Source: Fimbriimonadaceae bacterium
GTDB taxonomy: Bacteria; Armatimonadota; Fimbriimonadia; Fimbriimonadales; Fimbriimonadaceae
Direction: 5' to 3'
Assembly: GCA_026129685.1 (NCBI GenBank)
Contig: JAHCHO010000001.1
Location: 434,001-498,000 of the forward strand
Length of the DNA: 64,000 bases
Shown piece after piece: positions 16,783 to 26,636 of the stretch. A program made the position numbers and the translations under genes. Position 1 is the stretch's first letter. Every line of letters begins with the position of its first letter. Under the pieces are notes generated by a model. It searched no databases and was not told the origin of the DNA. It was given only the letters and a program-made list of their open reading frames with translations.

Positions 16783-19700
16783 CTAGATGCGCCGTACTGC
16801 CAGCAAGGCCGAGGCCACGCTGTCCTTGTACCGCGCCGTCAGGCGAACCGTCAGGTTTCGCGAGACGCGCCCGGTGGTGACGGCGAAGGTCACCGACCGC
16901 TGCCCGGCGGGGATCGTGACCGCTCCGTCGACCGGTAGCACGCGCTCGTTGCTCGATTCCAGTTCGATTCGCAGACCGCCCGCCGGGGCGCCCGCGTCGA
17001 TGGTGATCGTGCAGTTCACGACCGACCCGCCAAGCACGGTTCGCCGGTCGAACGTGACGCCGGTGATCTCGAACGGGTACTGGGCGAGCAGGTTGAACGT
17101 GGTCTGGGCGGTGAGTTGACCCGACGTCGCGGTGATGGTCACCGTGGCGTCCACCGTCGCCGCCGTGGTACGGACGACGAAGGTCGCGGAGCGTTGGCCC
17201 GCCGGGATGGTCACCGTCGCCGGGACCGTCGCCGAAGCGTTGTTGCTCTGCAGGTTCACCACGAGGCCGCCCGCCGGCGCGGGATGCGCCAGCGACACGG
17301 TGCCGGTGGCCGTGTTCCCAGCGACCACGATGAAGGGATCGACCGTGACCCCCATCGTCGTGCGCCGGACCGTCAGGTCCCGGGTCAGCGTGATCGGGCC
17401 GCGAGTCGCGGACAGGGTGGCCGTGGTATCGGTGTTCAGGGCGGTCGCCACCGTCGAAACGGTGAAGCTCACTTCCGTGAGGCCCGTCGGCACGAACACC
17501 GTGGCGGGCACCGTGACGACGCCGGGCTTGTTGCTGGAAAGCGCGATCGTCACGCCTCCCTGGCCCGCGGGCTTACCGATCGTGACCTTGCCGGTGGCCG
17601 TCTCACCGATCGCGACCGACGTCTTGTCGAGCGTGAAGGTGGTGAGGTCCACCGCGTCGATGAAGAGCACCCCACTGACCGTCTGCGCCGTCAGCGCGCC
17701 CTGGGCCGGGCGGTTTGCGGTGATGCGGCGCTGGGTGTCCTGCGTCTCGTACACGGTCGTCACCGTGAACTCCTTGAACGTATCGCCTTGGGCGAACGTC
17801 AGGACGTTCGGCGTGAGCACGTACCCCGCCGTTCCGGGGTCGATCGAGAGGTTGACGGTGAAGTTCCCGCCCGCCTTGCCGTTCAGGGTCAAGCGTCCGA
17901 CCGAGGCGGTGCCGCCGGAGACGCGGCTCGGGGTGAAGGTCAGGGTCGAGAGATCGGGCGGGGTCACCGACAGATTCTCCGTACGACCGACTCCGAGAAG
18001 GCTCGCCGTCACCGTATAGGTGACCGGGGCGACCACGCCCTCCGTGTTGATCGCGAAGGTGGTGGTCTCCTGACCGGCCGGAACCGTGACGGTGGTGGGG
18101 ACCTTGACGATGGCCGCGTTGTTCGTGGTGAGGTTCACGGTGACGCCACCGGGAGGCGCGGCCTGGAACAGCCGCACACGACCCGTCGCGGCGTTGCCAC
18201 CGACGACCGAGGGCGGGCTGATCGCGATCGAAGTGAGCCAGGGCGCCACGGTGACGACGCCGATCTGGAAGTTCCCCTCCGCCGAGGCCTTGACCTGGAC
18301 CGGGGTGAGGCTGGTGACGGCCTTTCCGTAGATCGTGAAGGTCGCCGTGGTGGCGCCCTCCGGAATCTGGATGACCGCCGTTGTGACGTCCGTCGAAGGC
18401 GAGAACGAGGCCGCCGCGCCGTTAAGGATGTTGAGGGTCACGTCGAGACCGCCCGCCGGGGAGGCTTGGGTCAACGTGACCGTTCCCGTCGCAAAGTTGC
18501 CGAAGCCACCCGCGATCTGAGTTGGGTTGAACGTGACGTCCTGGATCGAGGCCAGCCCGAACCGAAGCTTCACCAGGAATCCGTCGTGCTTGACGGAAGC
18601 GTTGATCGTGGCCGGGGCGGTGAAGGGGCTTTCTTTCAGGCCGTACAGTTTCGTCACCGTCGTGAAGCCGGCGGCGTCGGCCACCGTCTTGAAGGCGGTG
18701 GCGGAGATCCACTGCGACGGCAACGAGGCGCTGTTGCTGATCCGGTAGTTCGTGACCGCGCCGGTGGTCGACACCCGCTGGTACTCGCGGTAGTTCTCGG
18801 TGTAGCCCATCAGCCACACGTCGCCGAACTTGTCCGTGTACGGCGCGTACACCTCGTCGTCCAGGATGCCGCCGATGTAGGTGCCGTGCACGAGGTTCCG
18901 CGCGTTCGGGCTGAGGACCATGAGGCCGCCCTCGAGCGAACCCATGTCGGTGGTGGCCGGCTGAGCGTTCGCCGGTTGGATGGCGTCCGGCGACGTCGGG
19001 ATCGTTCCCGGCGTGATCGCGTTCGGCTGGTTCGGGTCGCCGGCCGGAACCGGGAACGTCATCGAAAAGTCGACGAGCAGACTGACGAACGCGCGCCCCG
19101 CCTGGTCCACCGCGATACCGCGGGGCGACACGGGGCCGCCCGTGTTCAGGTGGGTGCTGTACAGGATTTGGCTCGCGTCCTGGTTGATCTTCGTCACGTA
19201 CACGACGTTGCTCGCGGTGAAGTTCTCACCGTACACGTCGCGGGTGCGTGGGAAGTTGAACGAGCGGGCGATGCCCGTGACGTAGGCGTTCTTCGAACGA
19301 TCGACCGCAACGCCGCCCGCCGAGTCGGAACCGTTTCCGCCGAGCAGGGCCGAGTAGAGCAACGTGCCCGAGCGGTCGTACTTGCGGATCCAAGCGTCGA
19401 AGAAGCGGAGCAGGCGACCGTTCTCATAGACGCCCGGGGTCGTCTGGAACACCGGATTGAGGGACGTGTCGATCACGCTCGTGGACGCGACGGTGCCGAC
19501 GACGTAGGCGTTGCCCTCGTCGTCCACGTCGAGTCCGGTGGCCTGGTTGACGGCCGAGCTGCCCATGTAGCGGGTCGCGCCCGGCATCACCGTGAAGGCG
19601 TCGTTCGCAAAGTTGACGCGCATCATCCATCCGTCCGTTCCCAGCGGCGAGCCGCTGATCTCGGGCAAAGGGTTATTGGCCGAGGTGTAGCCCGAGAACA

Positions 19701-21855
19701 CGAGTTCAACCGGGTCGGTTGCCGCTGGATTCTCCTTGGGCACGATCTTGAAGCCGGTGAGCGTCTCGTTGCGCTCGCCGCCAAAGATGAACGAGCGAGT
19801 GGGCAAGGGGTCGAGCACGGTGCTCGTGCTCTGGGCGAAGCGGATCACGAACAGGTCGTGGGGCTTCACCAGGGTGTAGGTCGGGTTGGGTCCGAGGCCG
19901 GCGCTATCGATCACGATCCGCGGTTGCGGACCGATGAAGGTCCCGCCGAAGATCATGTACATGCCAGGTTGGGCGAGGAACCCCCGCGCGAACACGTTGT
20001 TCTGACCGATGTTGGTCAAGCCTTGAAGGGCCGTCTGGTAGGCCGCCGCGGCCACGTTCCAGGCGAGGGCTGCCGTCGTTTGGTCGATGAACCGAGCGGT
20101 GAACGTACCGTTCGTCGGAATCGACTGACGGGTCGTGTCGGCGAACATGAATTGGTTCGAGACCACGTCCGCGAGCAACGTGCCGGTCAGGAGGGTTCCG
20201 TCGACGGTCAACGGCTGGGGATTGGCCTCAAGGTCGTTCAGGAAGCGGACGATGACGGGAACCGTCCCGTTGACCGGGCCGTTGATGGCGGCCACGTTGC
20301 CGAAGCCGACCGAAGGCAGGGCGGCGAGCGCGTTCGCGACCTGCGCCGCCGTCGCGTTGAAGTTGATCGGCGCGGTGGTGTCGCCGTTGTAGCTCAGGGT
20401 GAAGGTGCCCGCCGTCACGTTCGCCGGCGTCAACTGGACCGCCGAGCCGGCCGGCATTTCGATCACCGAATAGCCACCCTTCATCCCGGCGCTGTTGAGG
20501 GTGATGCGCAACGGGCGCGAATTGTCGAGCACCACGCGGACCTCGGCGTCCGGCAGCGGTCCACCCGTGACCTCCACCACGAACCCGGTTAGCGCAGGGA
20601 TGGAGTCGAGCGCGGCGAAGATGTCGTCGGCGGTGGCGTTGAACGGAAGCGTCCTCTGCGTCCCACCGTAGCCGATGCGGAAGGTTCCACCCGTCGGCGT
20701 GTCTCCCGTGCTCTGAATGAACTGGATGTTGTTCCGGCTGTTGCCCGGGAAGTCGGAGGAGAAGGTGCGACCCGCGACCCACACGTTGCCGAACGGATCG
20801 AGTTGGATGAAGTCGCCCACCTCTTCGAGCGATCCCGTGATGTAGGTCGCGAAGTCGTGGCTGTAGGCGTCGCCCTGGAACTTCGTCACGAAGCCGTCCT
20901 GGGCGCCGGTCAAGTTGAAGCTATACGAGCCTTGGATCGCCGGGAAGTCGGTCGCGGCGGTGAGGCCGGTCAGGTACACCGCGTTCGCCTCGGAGACCAC
21001 GGCGCGAACCTCGTCGAAGCCGCTGTCGCCGCCGTAGTAGCTGCCATAGACGACCGGGTCGATGACTAAGGGCTTGGTGGGATCGTAGACGCCCAGCCGG
21101 AACCGGACCGAGCCGTTCGCGTTGAGTCCAAAGCGCGAGGGCACCGTCACCTTCTTACCGTCGATCTCCTGGTACACGTGAAGATCGTTGTGCCGGAGGC
21201 CACCCATCGAGGTGCCGATGGCCAGGGCGCCCTGCGGGTCCACGTCCACCGACGTGGCTCCGTCGAACCGCATGGCGATAATCCCCGGATCGATTCCCGG
21301 TTCGACCACGAGGTCGTACCGCGGCCGGCCCTCGTCGAAATAGTGTCGAGCGGAGACGCCCGGATACACCCGGTTCGTCCATACCTCGCCGAAGCTGCGC
21401 GCTCCGTCCACCGTCTTGTTCGAATCGACGTTCACGAACGACGTCCGCGCCGTTTTCTGGTCGCGACCAACCGAACCGGTTGCTCCGACCGAACCCTCGA
21501 ACCGCATCTTGATCACGTGGCCCGTCTTGGTCCGCTCGTCGCCTTTGCCGTCGATCCGGTACTGGTCCAGAACGACGCCGTCGCGCGTCACCCAGTAGTC
21601 CAGGTTCCGCGCGCGACCAAGGTACTGCGCCTCGGCCGGCCACTGCCCCTTGTTCTCGAGGAATCGACCCCGATCGCGCTTCGCAAAGCCTTCGATCTCA
21701 ACCTTCGAAGCCGCGCGAGCCTTTCCCGCGACGTTGGCCGACGGCTTGGAGACCTTCTGAGGCCCCGGCCCCGCCCATGCGGACACGGTGAGGACGGTTG
21801 CCGCAAGGACCCCCGTTAGGGCCGTTAGCGTTCGTGTGAATCCGGTCACTGACAC
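16783..21855 (-). CDS. Secreted giant SBBP beta-propeller / Calx-like repeat protein
   Basis: About 1,690 residues. A signal peptide (LTALTGVLAATVLTVSAWA) is followed by an N-terminal domain with FLENKGQWPAEAQYLGR and VWTNRVYPGVSARHYFDEG, typical of bacterial proteins carrying SBBP repeats. Then come SBBP propeller units (YLTGLTAATDFPAIQGSY, VAGRTFSSDFPGN, YVTGIARSFNFPRTRDVY). Three related about 90-residue domains are inserted between propeller units. The C-terminal third holds six tandem Ig/Calx-like domains with the recurring motif TVTIPAGQRSATFVV. It is probably a cell-surface or extracellular adhesion protein. Start: GTG 21855 with GAGG five bases upstream; the frame runs open further to 22002 without support. 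Confidence 0.8.
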   Translation of the reverse strand: MSVTGFTRTLTALTGVLAATVLTVSAWAGPGPQKVSKPSANVAGKARAASKVEIEGFAKRDRGRFLENKGQWPAEAQYLGRARNLDYWVTRDGVVLDQYRIDGKGDERTKTGHVIKMRFEGSVGATGSVGRDQKTARTSFVNVDSNKTVDGARSFGEVWTNRVYPGVSARHYFDEGRPRYDLVVEPGIDPGIIAMRFDGATSVDVDPQGALAIGTSMGGLRHNDLHVYQEIDGKKVTVPSRFGLNANGSVRFRLGVYDPTKPLVIDPVVYGSYYGGDSGFDEVRAVVSEANAVYLTGLTAATDFPAIQGSYSFNLTGAQDGFVTKFQGDAYSHDFATYITGSLEEVGDFIQLDPFGNVWVAGRTFSSDFPGNSRNNIQFIQSTGDTPTGGTFRIGYGGTQRTLPFNATADDIFAALDSIPALTGFVVEVTGGPLPDAEVRVVLDNSRPLRITLNSAGMKGGYSVIEMPAGSAVQLTPANVTAGTFTLSYNGDTTAPINFNATAAQVANALAALPSVGFGNVAAINGPVNGTVPVIVRFLNDLEANPQPLTVDGTLLTGTLLADVVSNQFMFADTTRQSIPTNGTFTARFIDQTTAALAWNVAAAAYQTALQGLTNIGQNNVFARGFLAQPGMYMIFGGTFIGPQPRIVIDSAGLGPNPTYTLVKPHDLFVIRFAQSTSTVLDPLPTRSFIFGGERNETLTGFKIVPKENPAATDPVELVFSGYTSANNPLPEISGSPLGTDGWMMRVNFANDAFTVMPGATRYMGSSAVNQATGLDVDDEGNAYVVGTVASTSVIDTSLNPVFQTTPGVYENGRLLRFFDAWIRKYDRSGTLLYSALLGGNGSDSAGGVAVDRSKNAYVTGIARSFNFPRTRDVYGENFTASNVVYVTKINQDASQILYSTHLNTGGPVSPRGIAVDQAGRAFVSLLVDFSMTFPVPAGDPNQPNAITPGTIPTSPDAIQPANAQPATTDMGSLEGGLMVLSPNARNLVHGTYIGGILDDEVYAPYTDKFGDVWLMGYTENYREYQRVSTTGAVTNYRISNSASLPSQWISATAFKTVADAAGFTTVTKLYGLKESPFTAPATINASVKHDGFLVKLRFGLASIQDVTFNPTQIAGGFGNFATGTVTLTQASPAGGLDVTLNILNGAAASFSPSTDVTTAVIQIPEGATTATFTIYGKAVTSLTPVQVKASAEGNFQIGVVTVAPWLTSIAISPPSVVGGNAATGRVRLFQAAPPGGVTVNLTTNNAAIVKVPTTVTVPAGQETTTFAINTEGVVAPVTYTVTASLLGVGRTENLSVTPPDLSTLTFTPSRVSGGTASVGRLTLNGKAGGNFTVNLSIDPGTAGYVLTPNVLTFAQGDTFKEFTVTTVYETQDTQRRITANRPAQGALTAQTVSGVLFIDAVDLTTFTLDKTSVAIGETATGKVTIGKPAGQGGVTIALSSNKPGVVTVPATVFVPTGLTEVSFTVSTVATALNTDTTATLSATRGPITLTRDLTVRRTTMGVTVDPFIVVAGNTATGTVSLAHPAPAGGLVVNLQSNNASATVPATVTIPAGQRSATFVVRTTAATVDATVTITATSGQLTAQTTFNLLAQYPFEITGVTFDRRTVLGGSVVNCTITIDAGAPAGGLRIELESSNERVLPVDGAVTIPAGQRSVTFAVTTGRVSRNLTVRLTARYKDSVASALLAVRRI

Positions 21856-22017
21856 ATACACCTCGTTGCGCAAGCATACAGGCAGACTGGAAGGGATGTC
21901 AAGGAAGCGACGCGCGCCGCACCCCTGCGACCAACGTGGGTCGCCGACCAGGTTCGCCTTCTCCGAACGAATTAGACGCGCCGCTCGACGGTCGCGATTC
22001 ACTCATTTTGCCGGTCG

Positions 22018-22767
22018 TCACAGGCCGCCGAACTTGCGCCGGCGCGCCTGAAACTGCCGCACCGCGTCGAGGAGGACGGTCAGATCGAACTCCGGCCACG
22101 CGACCTGGGTCACGGCGAGTTCGCAGTAGGCCGACTGCCAGATCAGGAAGTTGCTCCAGCGCATCTCTCCCGCCGTTCGGATCATCAAGTCGGGGTCGGG
22201 GATATCCGGGTTGTAGAGGTGCGAGGCGACGGTGGCCTCGTCGATTTGGTCGGCCGGAATCCCTTCCCGGGTGATCGACCGGATGGCGTCCACGAGCTCC
22301 GCCCTCCCTCCGTAGTTGATCGCGAGGGTGAAAGTGATGCCCGTGTTGTCGCGGGTCGTCTCGATCCCGTCGCGCAAGGCTTCTTGGAGCGACGGGGGCA
22401 CCTCGTCGATGCGACCCGCGACCCGCACCCGGACGTTGTTCCGGTGCATCAGGCGCAGTTCGTCGCGCGCGGCCCGCTCGATGAGCTTCATCAGACCCTC
22501 GACCTCGGTTGCGGGCCGTCGCCAGTTCTCCGCGCTGAAGGCGTACACGGTGAGGTAACGGACGCCGAGCTCGCTGCAGTCGAGGAGGACGGTTCGGAGC
22601 GTTCGATACCCCTCGCGGTGACCCAGAAGGCGCTGGAGGCCCCGTGCGGTGGCCCAGCGTCCGTTGCCGTCCATGATGACGGCGATGTGCTCGGGAAGGC
22701 CGCCAAGGTCGATACCGGCCTCGGTCGCCTTGCGGCGGGTCTCGTTCAGCGCGGGGGGGGCGCTCAA
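22018..22767 (-). CDS. uppS: Isoprenyl transferase (undecaprenyl diphosphate synthase)
   Basis: 249 residues. UppS adds eight cis-isoprene units to farnesyl diphosphate to give the C55 lipid carrier for peptidoglycan. Conserved blocks are present: HIAVIMDGNGRWA with catalytic Asp33, GHREGYRTLR, YAFSAENWRRP, AINYGGRAELVDA, and DLMIRTAGEMRWSNFLIWQ with SAYCEL. It lies 7 bases after frr, completing the common rpsB-tsf-pyrH-frr-uppS order. Confidence 0.97.
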   Translation of the reverse strand: MSAPPALNETRRKATEAGIDLGGLPEHIAVIMDGNGRWATARGLQRLLGHREGYRTLRTVLLDCSELGVRYLTVYAFSAENWRRPATEVEGLMKLIERAARDELRLMHRNNVRVRVAGRIDEVPPSLQEALRDGIETTRDNTGITFTLAINYGGRAELVDAIRSITREGIPADQIDEATVASHLYNPDIPDPDLMIRTAGEMRWSNFLIWQSAYCELAVTQVAWPEFDLTVLLDAVRQFQARRRKFGGL

Positions 22768-22774
22768 GGCCGCG

Positions 22775-23335
22775 TCACACCTCCATCAATTCGGCTTCCT
22801 TCTTCTTTCCCAACTCGTGCGCCCGAGCCACGAACTTGTCGGTCAGCTTTTGGACGTCGGTCTCGAGGTGCTTCAGTTCGTCCTCGGTGATCGTCTTGGC
22901 GTCTTTGGCCGCCTTGAGGTGATCGTTGCCGTGCTTGCGCACGTTGCGCAGGGCCACGCACGCCTGCTCGACGCGAGTATGGACCTGCTTGACCATATCG
23001 CGGCGCCGTTCCTCGGTCATCGCCGGGAAGGTCAGGCGAATGCCGCTGCCATCGGTGATCGGATTGATGCCAAGGTCGCTCTTGAGGATCGCCTTCTCGA
23101 TCACCGGCGTCATGTTCTTCTCGTACGGTTGGATCAGAAGTTGGCGCGGTTCCGGGATCGAAACGTTGGCGATCTGGTTGAGGGGCGTTTCCGTTCCGTA
23201 GTATTCGACGTGAACGCGTTCGAGAACCGCGGGAGAGGCGCGCCCGGTGCGGTACGTCGAAAAGTCGTGCACCATCGCCTCGATGGCGCCTTCCATCTTG
23301 TGTTCGCTGTCCTTTACGATTTCCTGAGCTGTCAT
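22775..23335 (-). CDS. frr: Ribosome recycling factor
   Basis: 186 residues, the normal RRF length. With EF-G it splits post-termination ribosomes. Seen: FSTYRTGRASPAVLERVHVEYYG, PLNQIANVSIPEPRQLLIQPYE, NPITDGSGIRLTFPAMTEERR and the C-terminal helix ITEDELKHLETDVQKLTDKF. The start is ATG 23335, which overlaps the pyrH stop as ATGA, implying translational coupling. Confidence 0.98.
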   Translation of the reverse strand: MTAQEIVKDSEHKMEGAIEAMVHDFSTYRTGRASPAVLERVHVEYYGTETPLNQIANVSIPEPRQLLIQPYEKNMTPVIEKAILKSDLGINPITDGSGIRLTFPAMTEERRRDMVKQVHTRVEQACVALRNVRKHGNDHLKAAKDAKTITEDELKHLETDVQKLTDKFVARAHELGKKKEAELMEV

Positions 23336-24063
23336 GTCGTTTCGCCTCCTACCAGGGTTCCCACCGCTTCGCCCTTCACCGCGCGCAGCAGAGCCCCGGA
23401 CTCGTTGAAGTCGAGCACCACGATCGGCAGGCCGTTTTCCTGGCACATCGTGAAGGCCGTCTGATCCATCACCGCCAGACGCTTGCCGATGGCCTCGTCG
23501 TAACCCACTTCGCGGTAACGCACCGCGTCCGCGTGCTTGCGCGGGTCTTTGTCGTACACGCCGTCCACTTTGGTCGCCTTGATCAGACACTCCGCCTTGA
23601 TTTCGAGGGCGCGCAAGACGGCGGCGGTATCGGTCGTGAAGTACGGGTTTCCCGTGCCCGCCGCGAACACCACGACGCGGCCTTTCTCCAAGTGCCTCGC
23701 CGCCCGGCGGCTGATGAAGCTCTCCGAGACCTCGGAAACGTCGATGGCGCTCTGCACGCGAACCGCCACCCCCTGTCGTTCGATCGCCGATTGGAGCGCG
23801 AGCGCGTTCATGAGGGTGCCGAGCATCCCCATCTGGTCCGCCACGACCCGATCGATCCCGCCTTGCGCCGAAAACGCCTCGCCTCGGATGAAGTTACCGC
23901 CCCCGACCACCATCGCGATTTCGCACCCGTGATCGTGAAGCGACTTGACTTCCCGCGCGATGTAGGCCAGGACGTCCATATCGAGCCCAAAGCCGACCCC
24001 GCCCGCGAGGGCTTCCCCGCTGAGTTTGAGCAGAATGCGCCGATACGGACGTCGTTTCGCCAT
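23332..24063 (-). CDS. pyrH: UMP kinase
   Basis: 243 residues of the bacterial amino-acid-kinase-fold UMP kinase, which phosphorylates UMP to UDP. Seen: RILLKLSGEAL phosphate loop, MVVGGGNFIRGE, DRVVADQMGMLGTLMNALAL, FAAGTGNPYFTTDTAA and LIKATKVDGVYDKDP. It lies 3 bases after tsf and is coupled by ATGA to frr. Confidence 0.98.
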   Translation of the reverse strand: MAKRRPYRRILLKLSGEALAGGVGFGLDMDVLAYIAREVKSLHDHGCEIAMVVGGGNFIRGEAFSAQGGIDRVVADQMGMLGTLMNALALQSAIERQGVAVRVQSAIDVSEVSESFISRRAARHLEKGRVVVFAAGTGNPYFTTDTAAVLRALEIKAECLIKATKVDGVYDKDPRKHADAVRYREVGYDEAIGKRLAVMDQTAFTMCQENGLPIVVLDFNESGALLRAVKGEAVGTLVGGETT

Positions 24064-24066
24064 TGA

Positions 24067-24900
24067 TTAGGAACCGACCGCCAGCCGGACGAACCGAGTC
24101 ACGCTCGCCCCGCCGCCGTCCTGCTTGAGGTACGCGCCCACCGTCTCGGCCTGGTTCCTATAGAGCGCCTGCTCGAGCAAGACGGACGACTTGACGAACT
24201 CCTTGTTGACCCGTCCACGGGCGATGTTCGCCGCCATTTCGGGCGTCTTGCCCTCGTTGACCGCGCGGTGAGTCTCGATTTCGATCTCCTTGTCGAGGAT
24301 CTCTTGAGAAAGGTCTTCCTTCCGGACGACCTGGGCGTTCATCGCGACCACCTGGACGGCGATCGTCTTGGCGACATCGCCCGCCCGGTCGCCTCCGCCC
24401 TCGACCCCCGCGACCGCGCCTTTGGTGCGGTCATGGTGGACGTAAACGCCCTTGAGATCGTCCCCCGTGAGCCGAATCGCGGACGCGAGGCGGATGTTTT
24501 CGCGAATCTTCGCCACCGCTTCCTCGATCATCTGCTTCACCGACTTGCCGCCGTGCGCGACCGAGGTCGGGTCCTCGCCCGGTTCGTGGTGCAGGAACAC
24601 GTTGGCGATCGCTTGCGCCATCGCCACGAACTCCTCGTTGCGGGCCACGAAGTCGGTCTCGCACTCGAGCACGATCCCGCCAACGGTCTTGGCGTCGTCC
24701 GATACGGCGAAGGCGACCACCCCTGCCGCCGTGCTCCGGTCGACGCGCTTGGCCGCCGCCGCTTTGCCCTTCTCGCGAAGAATCTCCTTCGCCTTGTCGA
24801 AATCGCCGTTCGCTTCGTCGAGCGCGGCCTTGCACTCCATCATGGGTGCGTCGGTGTCGGCGCGCAGTCGCGCCACGTCCTTTGCGGTGTAACCGGCCAT
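24067..24900 (-). CDS. tsf: Translation elongation factor Ts
   Basis: 277 residues. EF-Ts exchanges GDP on EF-Tu. The N-terminal UBA-like helix bundle with DVARLRADTDAPMMECKAAL and the core motif VLECETDFVARNEEF are clear, as is the C-terminal VNKEFVKSSVLLEQALYRN region. It lies 27 bases downstream of rpsB. The length is close to the usual 280-300 residues. Confidence 0.98.
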   Translation of the reverse strand: MAGYTAKDVARLRADTDAPMMECKAALDEANGDFDKAKEILREKGKAAAAKRVDRSTAAGVVAFAVSDDAKTVGGIVLECETDFVARNEEFVAMAQAIANVFLHHEPGEDPTSVAHGGKSVKQMIEEAVAKIRENIRLASAIRLTGDDLKGVYVHHDRTKGAVAGVEGGGDRAGDVAKTIAVQVVAMNAQVVRKEDLSQEILDKEIEIETHRAVNEGKTPEMAANIARGRVNKEFVKSSVLLEQALYRNQAETVGAYLKQDGGGASVTRFVRLAVGS

Positions 24901-24927
24901 GGTTCTTGTTCCTCCGTAATGAGTGGG

Positions 24928-25845
24928 TCAGGCGATCGCGTCGGTCTCGTCGGCCGGGACTTCCATTGCGGTCACCGGAGCGGGTTCGACGACGGTTTCC
25001 GGCGCCGCTTCGGCGGCGGGCGCTGGGGTCGGCGCGGCTTCGGCGAGGCCGAAGGCCAACGCCATTTCGCGGTCGATGAGCACTTCGCCGCCATCGTCCG
25101 CCAGATCGCCGGACGAGGTCAGGATGCCCTCCGAAAGCGCCTCGCTGACCGGACGCGCTTCGATGATCGCATCGCTGATCTTGTTGAGGACGAGACGGAT
25201 CGCCCGGATCGCGTCGTCGTTGCCGGGGATGACGTAATCCACCACGTCCGGATCGCAGTTGGTATCGACGATCGCGACGATCGGCAGACCGAGAATCTTG
25301 GCCTCCTTAACCGCGATGTCCTCCTTGTTGACGTCGACGATGAAGAGGCAATCCGGAGGGCCGTCCATGCTGCGGATGCCCTCAAAGTAGCGGTTGAGCT
25401 TCTCGCGCTCCTCAAGGCGTTTCAGGCGCTCCTTCTTCGGGAGTCGCTCCAGATAGCCTTCCTCGTTCATCCGATCCAGTTCCTTGAGTCGACCGACTCG
25501 AAGCTGGATCGTCTTCCAGTTCGTGAGCGTTCCGCCGAGCCATCGTTCAGCGATAAAGAACTGGCCCGCGCGCAAGGCCGCTTCCTTGATCGCGGACTGC
25601 GCCTGCTTCTTCGTCCCGACGAACAGAATCCGCTTACCGTCCGTGGCCAGTTGCTTGATGAAAGCGACGGCCTTCTCGAACTCCGCGAGGGTCTGGTGCA
25701 GGTCGACAATGTAGATGCCGTTCCGCGCGCCGTAGATGTACCGCTTCATCTTCGGGTTCCAGCGCCGCGTCTGGTGCCCGAAATGCACGCCGGCTTCGAG
25801 CAGCTCCTTCATGGAGAGCTGTGAGTTGACTTCGATTGTTTCCAG
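24928..25845 (-). CDS. rpsB: 30S ribosomal protein S2, probable CTG start
   Basis: Core S2 motifs are clear: [68 protein letters not shown]. The last about 60 residues are a low-complexity Ala/Pro/Glu tail. Start choice: the first in-frame ATG (25812) has no ribosome site, whereas a perfect GGAGGAG (25854-25860) lies 8 bases before an in-frame CTG at 25845. Initiation there gives 305 residues with 12 residues between it and the MKELLEAG start. Start certainty is moderate; gene identity is not in doubt. First gene of the rpsB-tsf-pyrH-frr-uppS operon. Confidence 0.93.
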   Translation of the reverse strand: METIEVNSQLSMKELLEAGVHFGHQTRRWNPKMKRYIYGARNGIYIVDLHQTLAEFEKAVAFIKQLATDGKRILFVGTKKQAQSAIKEAALRAGQFFIAERWLGGTLTNWKTIQLRVGRLKELDRMNEEGYLERLPKKERLKRLEEREKLNRYFEGIRSMDGPPDCLFIVDVNKEDIAVKEAKILGLPIVAIVDTNCDPDVVDYVIPGNDDAIRAIRLVLNKISDAIIEARPVSEALSEGILTSSGDLADDGGEVLIDREMALAFGLAEAAPTPAPAAEAAPETVVEPAPVTAMEVPADETDAIA

Positions 25846-25932
25846 GGTTGTGGCTCCTCCGGGCCTGGGTTGCGCGTTCCCAAATCGGGACCCTGGCGCT
25901 TGGCGGCCCGTGTGTCGTTCGTAACGGGCGGC

Positions 25933-25938
25933 AGTATA
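25933..25938 (-). promoter_or_regulatory. Probable -10 element of the rpsB operon
   Basis: TATACT on the minus strand, about 88 bases before the rpsB start and just past the toxin gene end. No convincing -35 box is seen at 17 bases. The leader that follows contains a GGGTCCC/GGGAAC stem-loop that could take part in S2 autoregulation; that is speculative. Confidence 0.4.
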
Positions 25939-25964
25939 CCCGGAGCCCCGAACCGGGCCCAGCG

Positions 25965-26399
25965 TCAATCCTCGATCACGATCAGGTCCGCGTACCGTTC
26001 GAAGTCCGCCCGGTTGAACGACGACACTCTGGCAACACCGTGAGCGATGGCGGTTGAGACCAGACGAGCGTCGTGCGCGCTCTTGCCGAGGACGGCCATT
26101 TGGCTGACCAAGCGACGCCAAATCGGTACGGCTTCGGGAAGGTCGTGCAACATCTGGAACGCCGCGAGCCAGTCGCCGATCTGGGCGGAAGCTTCTGACG
26201 GATCAAGCCCCATGCCGTTCACCGTCGTCGGTCGCGTGGCAACCACCCAGAACTCATACACCACTTGGGGGCAGATCGCCAACGCGCATCCCCCCGTTGA
26301 CAAGCGGAGCAGCAGGTGCTGAGCTCGCTGCCGGAGCCCAGGGTCTGGGTCACAGAGGCGGGCCAGTACGCTGGTGTCAAGGAGCACCCTCTCACTCAT
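25965..26399 (-). CDS. PIN-domain toxin (VapC/FitB-like ribonuclease)
   Basis: 144 residues. The PIN active-site acids are present: Asp8 in [11 protein letters not shown], Glu49 in [12 protein letters not shown], Asp110 in [11 protein letters not shown], and Asp132 in [10 protein letters not shown]. Such toxins cleave tRNA or rRNA and are blocked by the partner antitoxin. The ATG at 26399 (or the adjacent ATG 26402) overlaps the antitoxin stop by several bases, the usual vapBC arrangement. It is intact by motif. Confidence 0.88.
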   Translation of the reverse strand: MSERVLLDTSVLARLCDPDPGLRQRAQHLLLRLSTGGCALAICPQVVYEFWVVATRPTTVNGMGLDPSEASAQIGDWLAAFQMLHDLPEAVPIWRRLVSQMAVLGKSAHDARLVSTAIAHGVARVSSFNRADFERYADLIVIED

Positions 26400-26634
26400 C
26401 ATCAGGCCCGTAGAGCGCCTCGCGCCGAAGCGACTCCGCGTCGAGACTGGCCCGGCCGAGCCGAGCCCGGTCGAAGAGCCGAGTGAGGTCCAGCCGTTCG
26501 ACCGGCCAGGGACGTTCCTCCGACAATAGGCGCCGGAGAAACTCCGATCGACTCGCCGCCCCTGACGCGGCAACCCGTTCGTCCAACCGCTTGAGGACCT
26601 CGTCGCTGACGCCCGTGATCTTCACCGTGTGCAT
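26392..26634 (-). CDS. Ribbon-helix-helix antitoxin (FitA/VapB-like)
   Basis: About 80 residues from ATG 26634. The N-terminal VKITGVSDEVLKRLDERVAA and SRSEFLRRLLSEE form a CopG-type ribbon-helix-helix DNA-binding domain; the acidic C-terminus (ALYGPDDE) would wrap the toxin. In-frame starts at 26643 and 26658 exist, but the palindrome at 26637-26651 overlaps them and would be part of the operator. No Shine-Dalgarno precedes 26634. Confidence 0.8.
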   Translation of the reverse strand: MHTVKITGVSDEVLKRLDERVAASGAASRSEFLRRLLSEERPWPVERLDLTRLFDRARLGRASLDAESLRREALYGPDDE

Positions 26635-26636
26635 AC

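Noticed and set aside
17116-20592. Plus-strand frame of 1,158 codons
   Set aside because: It is the antisense of the SBBP/Calx-like gene. Its sequence is Arg/Gly/His/Asp-rich low complexity with no domains, as expected from a high-GC repetitive gene read backwards.
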